This document shows positions 31,397 to 42,600 of a stretch of 64,000 nt of DNA, in pieces. Within the stretch, counting starts at the first letter, position 1. Each line of letters opens with the position of its first letter. The notes below the pieces were generated by a model. The model made no database searches and had not been told where the DNA came from. It saw nothing but the letters and a program-made list of their open reading frames with translations. The DNA is from Nemertoderma westbladi (Eukaryota > Xenacoelomorpha > Nemertodermatida > Nemertodermatidae), in the NCBI GenBank assembly GCA_032718475.1, contig JAUCBJ010008095.1:1-64000 (forward strand), read 5' to 3'. The translations under genes were made by a program, and so were the position numbers.

Positions 31397-32002
31397 TTAG
31401 TTACTCGGAGCTATATCAGCGCCAGCTCTATCCAGTTCCCTAAAGTCTTGAATATGAGGCGGAACATTATGCACGACCTTTTGCGTAATATGTCTACGTA
31501 AATCATATATCTTAACCATATCGCTTAGAACAACTGCAGGAAGAAACTCTAAGTTTGAAATGATTTCCGGATGATCCACAATAGGTATTTCGTACGTCGT
31601 ATCTTCTCGGACTGGTATACTAATAGGGAAATTGAGTGTCGTACTCAATGGTTTTGTAGTCGAAGTACTATGCGGTTGCATTTCTCTTGTCCTTTTCGGT
31701 GATGCAATTTGTAGTCTCTAAATAACGTTTTGAGCAAAGTTTATACTTTCGAAAATTTCCGGTGTCACATCCTTAGCTGAAGTTTGATCGTGTGACGTCC
31801 AATGGTAAGGTAGGCTCGCGAGTCTTCCGCCCCATTCTTCCATCTCACCTTCCTCGAAAGCCTTATAGGCTCTGTATAGGCTAAGAGCTTCTTTCTTTTC
31901 GCGGGTTGACTGAGTCACCTCTTCCAGCGTAAGTTCAAATGCATCGGGTTCAACAATCTTAGGTGGACAAACGACAATTTCTCCCGCCTTTGGTCCACAC
32001 AT
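31397..32002 (-). pseudogene. BEL-B accessory polyprotein, middle part
   Basis: Same phase as the exonuclease-like segment, with in-frame stops at 31718-31720 (TAG) and 31397-31399 (TAA). Contains a charged helical stretch (STREKKEALSLYRAYKAFEEG) and a DHPEIISNL…YDLR segment resembling DPPELHSL…LDIR of BEL-A copy 1 (8221-8601). No known domain. Confidence 0.5.
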
Positions 32003-32575
32003 AGCAAATGAATGATACGGATTCGATAAAGGATACTCCTTCCTGGTAACGTAGTTGTTGATGGTTCGAACACCTTGCCAATATCGGTTCGGGATTTTCC
32101 TTATTCAAATGCATCGGAATCGCCTTTTGTTGTTTGCGCATACAGGCACCACATTGATAATAAAGTTTATAAACTGAAAAGGCTTCCTTCGTTTCTCTAT
32201 TGTCTCCTCGAGTTCGTCTGTAAAGATGCATTCCATCAAATTCATCGCGTACCGCAGGCATAGGTTCATGTGCCTTCAGGTATTGCATGGTATGATACAA
32301 ACGACTAATTTCGGTATCGGGGTCTTCACTGATATCTCCCGTATCACATAACGCATCGTACAGATAAAGTTCATTGAAGGTTTTTCGCAAACTTTCGATT
32401 CTTTCGTTTAGAGCGTTCTGCCTCCTCTTTAATACCGTCGAGTCGTATTTAGTTTTAGCAAGTTTTGCTGTACTTTCTGATAAATCCTTTATTCCGAATA
32501 TAGTGTAATCCTTTGCACCGAATCTTTCAAATGGAGCTGCCGCTTCCTCTTGAATATCGTATCCTCATCTCGGCT
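31959..32575 (-). pseudogene. BEL-B accessory polyprotein, N-terminal part
   Basis: Coding signal begins near 32575 (an ATG lies close by in another phase) and runs through a coiled-coil-like segment (TVLKRRQNALNERIESL), then YLYDALCDTGDI and a YYQCGACMRKQQ…ARCSNHQQ segment with paired cysteines. The latter resembles YYYDECPRP…RRCAKHSF of BEL-A copy 1. A phase change near 31960-32000 separates it from the next part. The start codon cannot be fixed. Confidence 0.5.
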
Positions 32576-33237
32576 CTCCAGATATCCCCTTTGCCATTAT
32601 TAGAAGTATGGTTACATAATCATTACTACTAGAGGGAATACAACAGAGTTTATGTTAGTTGTGAGGAGCTTTGAGAGTTTTCGTCTGCCCTTTTGGCTCG
32701 ACAATGCTCTAACCTCCTACCCATAGCCTAAGATCTAGGGTTTCTTTAATGACACACTGTTTCTTATCTAAAATTTTGCCGAAATAAAAACGATTTGGGC
32801 TAAACTGGCTGTGAGTCTAAAATACTCACCTTTTGATCCCAAACTATTATCAGAAAATAAGCAATCAAGAATTAGTAATAAATATAGGGAAGACTTATTG
32901 AAACACGACCGTGTAAAATTTAATATTAAAAAAGAAAGGCTCGTGAGTCTTCCGTTCTCTTGTTTCTCTAATTTTAAGTTCCACCCGACTGTACCCTGAA
33001 ATCCATTCACTGGAGAAAATTTTAAAATTTTTCAAATCCAAATGGATTGTCTAAAATTTCGAAAATGTCTCATATTGTGAGTTCCAAGTAGAATTCCATT
33101 TCTTATACCTACAAATCCCGCTCCTATGTGACACATAAGGGTACTACCCTCAATGTTCACATATAAAGACAATGGAAATCTACCGCAGTCTTTACTACAG
33201 TGTACAGGTACGCGGAAATCTATTTGTAAACTCCTTA
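32576..33237. other. BEL-B pol-to-accessory spacer
   Basis: About 660 bases without a convincing frame. Carries one copy of the recurrent GAAAGGCTCGTGAGTCTTCC motif (32934-32953). Otherwise nothing recognised. Confidence 0.5.
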
Positions 33238-34428
33238 TTATTTACTAACATTAGTTGGAGACTTGTAATCTCCAGACTCGTTACGAGTCTCTTCAAGAAG
33301 TACTAGACGTTGAGTCGGTCTGTCTACTGTACGACCGTCAATTGTCCGTACCGTCACGGTTCTTATCACTCCATCCATAGATGGATGTGTGTCTAAAATA
33401 ACACCTGTTATCCAGAAGCGTCTTTTTAAATTCACTTCTGCCAACAGCACGTGATCTCCCGGCTTTAAAGCACGGGTATTGTTGTACCAAGTAGTTCTGG
33501 CAGAAATAGAGGGCAAATAATGGTTTTGCCATATTTCCCAGAATTTGTTAGCCAGTTGTTGCGTGATTTTCCACGCTTTTCTACCATAGCTATCGCCTTC
33601 TATTGGAATAGAAATAGGCATCAATGAAGTCGGTGCCTGCATTAGCAGGTGTGCAGGTGTTAAAGCAAACTGGGATTGTTTGTCATCGGGTACTAATACT
33701 ATTGGTCTAGTATTTAGTATTGCCTCGATTTCAACAAACAATGTGGTCAGTTGGTTGTCTGTCAAGATGTGGTGTACTGGAATGACTTTTGCCATGGCTG
33801 TTTTAATAGATCGTATCAGTCTCTCCCAGACCCCGCCTCTCCATGGACTATCTGGAGGATTAAACTTCCAAACAATCTTGTAAGGACGTAGTTCGTTTGA
33901 GATTTGATCATGATCTAATTTCTTAAAGGCTCTAGCAATTTCATTTCGAGCACCAACAAAGTTTGTACCTTGGTCTGAGTACAAGCATTTTACTAGTCCG
34001 CGTCTAGCGATAAATCACCGCAATGCTAGTATAAAAGCGTTGGTGGAAAGATCCATCACACGTTCAATATGAACTGCCCTACTGGACATGCATGTGAAAA
34101 TCAGTCCCCAGCGTTTTACTAGTATACATCCACGTTTCGTATGTATGGGACTAAAGCAGTCAATTCCAGTCTCTGTGAAAGGTGGTCTGAATGCTTGTAG
34201 TCGTGCTTGTGGAAGTTCACTCATTTCTTGGGTACTTATTCTAGAATGTACCTTTTTACAAATAATACACATGCGCATCACCGAACTTAGTGCTTTACTG
34301 GGTCTAATTAATACAAATCTTGTACGTAAGTAGGAAAGACAGTGGTGTCTTCAAGCGTGTTTCAGATGTAAATGTGCGTCCAGTATCATTGCACGTTGTA
34401 ATTCGTGATGTTGCGGTATTATTATTGG
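33238..34428 (-). pseudogene. BEL-B integrase
   Basis: Zinc-binding C-x2-C (CIICKK, near 34270), first catalytic Asp in TGIDCFSPI (near 34180), second in YSDQGTNFVGA (near 33975) and Glu in RGGVWERLIRSIKTAM (near 33825), followed by a DUF5641-like tail (ALKPGDHVLLAEV, RRFWITG). A TGA at about 34014 interrupts the frame (34281-34015, then 33984-33238 in the same phase), and 34282-34428 is degraded. The three catalytic residues are preserved. Confidence 0.85.
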
Positions 34429-36328
34429 TTACCTAAAATCAGTATTAAAGTCAATGTTTTGAAGCCGAGATTTATGACAAATTAGGCCATTATAAATTAT
34501 TGGACTCCAACTCAATATTGGTGACGACTTGATTGGTTGACCTTGACTTATGGATGTGAATTCGCGTGCGAAATATCGCAATTGGTAATGGCGAATTAAT
34601 TTAATTTCACATCTGTCAATCTCAGTCAATGTAAGTCGACGTGTAAAGTTGCATTTGCCTTTAACGTATTGTACAAAACGTACAATCCACGCTAATTTTC
34701 GGCACGCATTTGTCCAAGAATCTGTCAGGTTTACAATACGGTCGACGTAAGTATTTATGACGTCATCAGGTAAGTCAATGGTGAATTTTGAAGGTTTTGT
34801 TTTACTAGATGGGCCCACGGGTCCGCCGGTAGGTATTCCCTTGTTGACTGTTGATCCGTCCGGGTCTATGAGTAATTTGTCCTTCTTCGCCTTCTTACCT
34901 TGATTGTCAGTACTTTGTGAGTCGATCCCTAATGGAGGTTTTAACTCTATGGGATCACTGGGTTTCGGTAAACTTATTTTTCTGCCGATATTTATCCCAG
35001 GTCTCACCGTAGGTTGTAAGGTTGGTATGTCTCTTGAGCGCAAAGTAACACCTGTATTTACATTTGTATAGGTACTACCCACATCTGTAATACATGAGGT
35101 TTCACTGTACTTATGGTTACTCAAGAGTGTCAAATTTGGTAGTTTGTCGATAGAAGGCCGCTCCAAAAGGGAAACTGCGGCTTTACTATGTGTCAGTATG
35201 TTACTAATGTCTGGTTGAACATCTTGTGATATGTCTGGTAAAATGTTTCGCGGAACGTCCGGCGAAACGTCTAGTGACATGTCTGGCAAAATGTCTGGTT
35301 GACCGTCTAGTAACGTGTCTGGTTGACCGTCTGGCGATACATCTGGTGAAGAAAGGCTCGCAAGTCTTCCATTCTTAACTTTGTAAGTTATATTTTTCTT
35401 TTTCGCCTTTGGTTTCTTCTTAAGTTTCGCCGTCGTTTTTTTCTTTGCTTTCCCTTTCTTTGGTTTTTTAATTTCGGCGTCCTTAGGGATAGTGTTAGAC
35501 TTGTTATCGTACAGTGGCGGCCAATGTTGTGCTGCTCTTTGTACGAATTGTGGTCCCTGTTGCCAAAATTCCTTGTTCTCCGGTTTACAAAACTCCTCAG
35601 GCATCATTCCTCGCGACGCAATATCAGCTGGGTTTTGTGGTCCGGGACAATGTCGCCAATCTTCTTTTATTGAATGGTCTAAAATTTCTGCACGACGGTT
35701 AGCTACAAATGTCTTAAATTCAAGTGTGTCGTTGTTTATATAAAATAAAACTAACGTCGCGTCAGTCCAATAAAATATCTGTAAGCTTGATTGTAATTCC
35801 GTCTGTATAAGGTTCACAATGGTGGTTGACAAGGTTGCTGCTTGTAGTTCAGCGCGTGGTGTCGTCATATACTTAGTAGGCATGGTCTTAGCCTTAGAAG
35901 TAATGAGCGATACATCAAACTCGTCTGAATCTACTTGCCTACGCAGATACGCTGTCACTCCAAAGCCGTTGTCACTGGCGTCAGAAAAACAATGTAATTC
36001 TAAGTCGTCAGGAAATGTCGTCTGTAATGGAAAGTACACCCGGGGTATGGAATAATCTTCTAGTGAAGACAATTGCGCCTCCCAAGTTTTCCATAAGTCC
36101 ACTTGTTCGGATGAGATCGGTTCGTCCCATGTCAGTCCATCTTTCCAGATACTGCGCATGTATATTCTTGCTTGCAGTATTATTGGGCTGATAAAACCTA
36201 ATGGATCGAACAATCGACTCAGCTTTGACAAGCAAGACCTCTTTGTCAGAGAATCTCCTTGAGCGTCCAGTCTTACTTTCACTCGAAAGTTGTCTGTGTT
36301 TGGGTCCCAAAATAGTCCCAACACCTTG
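34429..36328 (-). pseudogene. BEL-B reverse transcriptase C-terminus, RNase H and long linker
   Basis: Starts inside RT at the junction with BEL-A copy 2; the first 34 codons of the open frame are LTR antisense, not BEL-B. Then LGLFWDPNTD, the RLFDPLGFISPIILQ motif, RNase H-like HCFSDASDNGFGVTAYL (near 36005), YWTDATLVL and WRHCPGPQNPADIASRG (near 35650), all BEL/Pao hallmarks. Next comes an unusual linker: a Lys-rich tract (about 35395-35470) and Asp/Pro repeats of SPDGQPD type (about 35200-35345), before the integrase. The YMDD part of RT is missing. Confidence 0.85.
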
Positions 36329-37524
36329 TGTAAAAGCTTTTGTGGGATAACTGGTTCGTTTGCCTTGCTGGCCAGTTCCCCCCGGTCGCTAGAATACTCT
36401 AAAAGGGATCTATAGCTAAAATAGTGCAAGCTACCAGCTTATTGGCTGATTTGCTGTACGAAGGTATCTGGGCTCCGTTTAATCGGCCAACCAGCCTAGG
36501 AAAGTTGCGTCATAGCCCTGTTTCTGTATCTGCCAATAGAATTTGAGTTGGCGTTGATTTTGACCTATCCCAGAGCTACTGAACTGAATTTCCTATCTGT
36601 ATGCTCATCCTCTGTGTTGGACGGGAGCTTCGTGGAATAAGGGTAGTTGGTATCCTCGTATAGGGTAGTAGTCATATGATTCTGTTGTTGTGTTCCCATT
36701 TTTTCGCCATAACACCGGCTTTTGGAACAACTCTAGCAAAAACTGCTTAGATTATAGAAAAGTATAACTGTTACCGGCGGTGTTACCTCACTTGATTTAA
36801 CGGCACGGCACGGACTTTAATTACTAATCATATTGTTTGTACTGCTATTTACCGTCAGTTATTAATTGTATCGATTTGTTGATGAAATATTGTCATTTGG
36901 AGAATATTGATAAATCACCCAAATTTCCCAATTTTCTTGATACACTACAGGTTAGAGAGACAGGCTATATATAACAATTGCGATTTATATCAATGTGGTG
37001 TGTATTGAATCTAATGTTATTTAGTAGACACTACCTGAGTCAATTGCTGTTCTCTTTATGTGTGATCAAATATACTGACGGTCGGCAGAATAGTGTGCAT
37101 GATTGTGAGTGTGACTGGTAACAAAGCATTTCCTAAAGAATGCGCCTTATACTTTAATCATAAGCCTTATCGTTGCGTTTAGTATAAGTCCTAGCTCTGT
37201 TTAAATAGATAGAGCGCCACATCCTAAAGGAACTGTTAATATTTCCCGAAAGTTAATAATATCTGTCAGGAATTACATATTAGCGATCAATCGAATAATA
37301 CAGTAGGCTTACACTGCAACCTTACACTGCAATAATAAAATCTAAGCATCCGAATTCAGCCTCCCGGGTGTATCCATCGGGTGAATGATCGCGCATGGGC
37401 TGGCTTCGGCTAATGTTTGTTTATTAGCATAAAATATTGTCGTATGCTAAAGGTGTGTTAATTAACTAAAAGACATATAAATTTTGGCAGGTTAAACTGC
37501 TAAAGGTCTTCAAAAGCGCGAACA
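36329..37524 (+). repeat. BEL-A copy 2 5' LTR (1196 bp)
   Basis: TGTAAAAGC…GCGCGAACA, TG to CA. Nearly identical to 56397-57594, with scattered substitutions and small indels. Its downstream half is homologous to the LTRs of copies 1 and 3, its upstream half is not. The TG end abuts the BEL-B RT. Confidence 0.92.
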
Positions 37525-39696
37525 GTAACAGTTATAAGTCTTATTGCAGTAAGCAATAAGGTTGCAAAATACCGTAGTGACCGGTAAACCTGAACCGGTA
37601 CTTCTGTAGGTCAGTAGGCCTAACTGTCATCACCGGTACCGGTACTGCTGTACAAGTACATTTAGTATTATTCGATTTTGATTATTGTATACCGGTAGGC
37701 TGTTTAAGAGATTAGGGACTGTACACCCCTTGTTTCTTTTGGAGCTTACTTATTTCTGTCAGTTTTATTTATTTGTAGGCCAGTATTGAGCAGAAGGCGT
37801 GTAAGCTTGTTCAGTCTATACAGACAATTGGTAGGTCAGACTGTTGTCGGATTGTTGTTGAGTCTGGAGAGATTGCGGCGTGTGTAGAGTTTGTCTGATA
37901 AAGTGCCGTTAGTAAGTTGGGGCAGCCATATGCTGTAAGGTCAATCCCCTCTTAAAGAATAAGTCGTACTACCGTGTTAGAACGCATACTAACTAACAGT
38001 TTCAGAATCTGCATATACTGTAGTTTATTTAGGCTTGATCGTGGTCTGCCAGCATTTTGGCCTGTGTTTGTTTGTGTAGTCTGTTCAGGTACCGTAATAG
38101 TTATTACTCAAATATTTTGTAGGCTGGATTGTTGTCTAGCTATTCTTAGGTCTGAAGGGATTGCTGCGTGTGTAGAGTAAGTCTGATAAAGTGCCAGTTA
38201 GTAAGTTGGGGCAGCCATATGCTGTAAGGTCAATCCCCTCTTAAAGAATAAGTCGTACTACCGTGTTAGAACGCATACTAACTAACAGTTTCAGAATCTG
38301 CACATACTGTAGTTTGTTTAGGCTTGATAGTAGTCTGCCAGCGTTTGGTTTGTATTTTTGCTTGAGTATTCTGTACGGGTAGCGTAATATTTATTATTCA
38401 GAGTTTATGCGATTATTCGCAACATTCATGTCCCCAAGTTTATTCCTACAGTAATTGTGCTTGTTACACATACCGTTATAGTTAAATTAACCCCGGTACT
38501 ACACGGGCTGCTTGGCGTAGGTAAAGACTGGTGACTTTGTGCTTCGGTCACTCCAGCAGATGCCGTGGTTCTTTTAACTGTTCAAGTATATTTAACTGCT
38601 AGTTATCTGTTTTAAATAAGTACTTGTACCTAATTTAGGGTTTAGTGTACAGTGCTTTCCGAAAGTAATTAGTGTGTAGGCAGTATATTTGTGTTGTAAA
38701 GTGGTTAATAGGCACGCTGGATCTGGTAGTCCGCGGTAATTAACTTCTAGGTAGGAACACTCCGTGATACATAACGTAGTACCTATAGCGATACGGCTAT
38801 AGGTCGTCAGGCGGTGGTATTTTCCTATCTGGACAACGCAGTATATTTACTACTACTTATTATTTTAAATACCGTAGTACCCTGTCAGTTGTAATAACCA
38901 GAATTCTAACCCTTTGTTAGGCTGGTTTGTAGACTTCCTGTAAAATTACCCTAAAAATTTCGTACGTAATATTTTGTTGTGTTTAATTAGAGAATTAATC
39001 TCACCCGTATCGTAAGTAATTAGTAGGAATAAGTAACTTAGGTAAATTAGAATTATCTGTTTTAGTGTCTCAATAAGTAGCACTTCACTGAGAGCGCACA
39101 GCTTCTGTGTAGTGACTCCCCCAGAAATAATAACATTTATTTCAAATATTGACAAAACCCCTTTTAAACGGGTATATATCTATTATAAATCAACTCAAAC
39201 GATTTATAAATAGTAGGCCTGTCATACAACAACTAGGTCTCAATATCAGTTGGACTACTGCTTAAATAACGGTAATAAAGTAAGTTAAAGTAACCAAGTA
39301 ACCCTAAAAATATTCAGAAATTCAATTATTTAAAATAATTGACATACCGGTATTTACCATAGGCTTATTATATTTATTTCTATAAATTTGAGCTGAAATC
39401 ATACCGGTACTCTGTAATTAATTCTAGTCCATAATTATACTTATATATACTATAAGTGTAAGCTGTATACTGGTATTCACGATAGGCCTATTATATATTT
39501 ATATATATTTGTGCTAAAATTATATACCGGTACTCTGTGACAAACCTAGTTTACAATACTTATATATACTATAAGTGTATACCGGTATTCTAATATACTG
39601 TAATCAATTAACGGTACTAGGCCAACGGTTATACTGAATTACTAGACTTGCTTTAACTGAAACTATAGCAGTAGACATTCAACTGTATAGCTAAAC
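37525..39696 (+). other. BEL-A copy 2 5' leader
   Basis: 2.2 kb without coding signal. It contains a tandem duplication with 288-bp period (TGTGTAGAG at 37881 and 38169, TAAAGAATAAGTCGTACTAC in both), many ACCGGTA motifs, and AT-rich sequence near the gag start. The position right after the LTR (GTAACAGTTATAAG) is where the tRNA primer site should be, but no tRNA is identifiable. Confidence 0.7.
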
Positions 39697-42600
39697 ATGT
39701 CTGACACTCAGCAAAACCTGTCAGACAGTCTGATCGATACAACCATCTGTGACACAGATAGGAGTGTGGAGCGATTAAGAAAGGAGTTCAGCTCACCTCC
39801 TACTGCAAGAAAGGTCATCCCTCCAGTAGTATCAGACCCTAGGCTAATCCACCATAGGTCCATCATAGGCACTCGGGCACAGGTCAAACGGAACCAAGAG
39901 GCAGTTGTCCTATCGCAGCAACATCTTGGTCAAGAACCTACTTCCCAGCGACCCGATAGCTCCAGTAGTTCGGATACTGTAGAGCTGACCCCCGAACGCG
40001 GAGTGCAGATGGCTGCTACAGTCTACTCGGACCCCCTTCTCACCCTTCCTGCTGCAGTGCTAACTACTATATTCATTGCGGTGGAGGAACATCAAGCCGA
40101 CTGGGCGAGAAATAAGCGAGCGACCCAAGATAATTATGCGGGATACGCCAGGGAAGAATTGATGTCTATTGTCGAGTCACAATGGAACTTTCCCGAACTC
40201 GGACTCCCGTTGGATCTGTCCGAGGCTACTTGGGAAGATATACACAGGATGGGAGTGGCTAAAGATACAATGGATCCAGCTGTTTGGAAGAGGTCGGCAG
40301 CAGGATATGTGCAGGGATTCTTCGGCTCCTTGGAGCGATTGGAAGAACAACTGTTTCGACAACCCCAAGGACCTCAAGAGCAGGAAGAGCTGCTATACCA
40401 AGTACGCGAAAGAACCCTACGTATTCGACTAATCCTATCAGCCTTTGAGGAAACTTCCAAAAGAAGACAGGACACGTCACTGCAGGTTGCTGTCAAAACT
40501 TGGTTCCATCGGGTAGGTCTCAAAGTACAGGAAACGGCCCAGTGGAAATCCCAGCTGGGTGAGAGATCAACCTATGAAGAACAAACTGATGCCACCCTTT
40601 CTCAAGCGGAAAGCGAAGAGACCGCCGAGAAACCGCGAACTAGAGACGCTATCGACATTTATCTGTCCGACTATCAGCGATTCCTAGGAGACGAAGAGTT
40701 GAGGAGACGGCTGTCTGGACTTTCCCCTAATAGTGAAGGAACCAAGCTTGTGTTGGACTCAATCGATGCCGAAATGTTAGCTGCAAACCAAGCTGAATTT
40801 GATGAAAAACTCCGCCTCACTAGAGTCCGAGAAGAACAAGTAAAGAAAGAACGGATAGAGAAAAGAAAGGTGGCAGCAGCAGCGGCGGCAGAAGCAGAAG
40901 CCGAAAGAAAAGCGGCAGAAGCAGAAGCCGAAAGAAAGGCGGCAGAAGCAGAAGCCGAAAGAAAGGCGGCAGAAGCAGAAGCCGAAAGAAAGGCGGCAGA
41001 AGCAGAAGCCGAAAGAAAGGCGGCAGAAGCAGAAGCCGAAAGAAAGGCGGCAAAAGCAGAAGCCGAAAGAAAGGCGGCAGAAGCAGAAGCAGAAAGAAAA
41101 GCAGCAGTGGCAGAAGCAGAACGGAGAGCTTCTGAGGAGACTATCCAACTGGAGTTGGAAAATCTGCAAGAGACGCAAGACAGTATAAATAAACAGTTTA
41201 CTGCTAATCAAATGCAGATGATGAGAAAATCTACTCCCAAGCGCCAGGGATACACATCCTCGGAGGAAGGCGAGACCACCGATCCTGAAGGCAGAGGAAA
41301 TAGATCTCATCTAAGTAGGCGTAGAAAAACATCTTACCGTCGCAAATTGCCTGATTTGCCCCCAGCTGTTAGAAGACAGCTAGCTAGCACAGACTTGAGT
41401 AGTATAGAACCTACAGCCCAAAGTATTAAGGTCAAAAGACTCCCTACAATAGTTGATGAGCCTGAAATAATTAGGCCTGTCGTTCCCAAAGTCACTTCTG
41501 TGTTAGAGACCCCTGTACTTCCAGAGCTTAACTCTAAATTCCCTTTACATAGTACTACACTGCCTGTACCCGGTAGAACAGTCCAAGAGAATATCCCTGT
41601 CCGGATAGCAGAGAGAGAAATCAAAGATTTGTCTCCCGTCGTCCCGCGTCAGCCCGCTACTATGTTGGCGACTCCCGCTTCGGCGGTCGAGTGGGTAGAA
41701 GAGGGACGGCGGGGGATGAATCTCCTGCTAGGACAGATGCAGGAGACTGTCCACCAACTTAAGGGAACAGTGAGGGAAGGTAGAGCAGAGTTGCAAGAAG
41801 TGCAGCAAAGTATCGCACTAGAACGCGACAAATTAGTCAATATCCAAAAGGGCATACCAATACCCCCTGTAACATTGTGTCAACCTGTTAGGTCTGAAGT
41901 ACTACATGCGCAAGGTGTGGAGCCTACACGCATCTATACTGCTAGTAAAGTAGAAACTCCTATAGCAAACCCTATTGAGGGTGATTATACGCCTGTTGCT
42001 AATGATATTCCCTATAGACCTGATAATAATCCGAGAAATTTATATACCGATAATTCGATATTAAATAATACGATGGCCCAAGAAAGCTTTACACGTCAGA
42101 TGGCCAGAACAGAAGCCCGCCAGGCTGTTAAAGTGGGAGAAATCGTCAAATTCAATGGAGATGAGATGAAATGGTTACCGTTTAATGAATATTACGAAGA
42201 TAGCATACAGAACTCTGTACTATCTAGCGGAGAGAAATTGAGATTCCTCATCAAATGTTTGGAAGGACCTCCCAAGTTAATGGCGTTGAAGTTTATTGGA
42301 CATCCAAATGGATTAAGACAAGTTTGGGATACATTAAACACCAGGTATGGTAATAAGGATAACATCGCTAAGTATTTGTATGCAAAACTAGTAGCCCCCC
42401 GCAAGTTCCTCAGTAACGAGATTATAGAGTTTTCCGATGAGATTCAAGAGATCTGCCGACAATTGCATTGGTTAGGTAAGTCTCATGAATATCAGAGTTC
42501 TATGGTTATTGGAGCCATAGTCTCTACTTTGCCAAAGGGTGGAGTATGTACTCGCTGGGATAAGAAGGTATTGTATATGAATGAGCAGCAACGACGAAGC

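Larger units (their letters stand above)
26300..36328 (-). mobile_element. BEL-B: second BEL/Pao family, 5' part missing
   Basis: On the minus strand: pol from within RT (36328) to the integrase C-terminus (33238), a short spacer, then a long accessory region (32575 to about 26400) split by LINE-2. The pol protein is clearly BEL/Pao but strongly diverged from BEL-A. Its upstream half (gag, protease, start of RT) is cut off precisely at the LTR of BEL-A copy 2, and is not found on the other side of that element. No LTR was identified. Confidence 0.8.
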
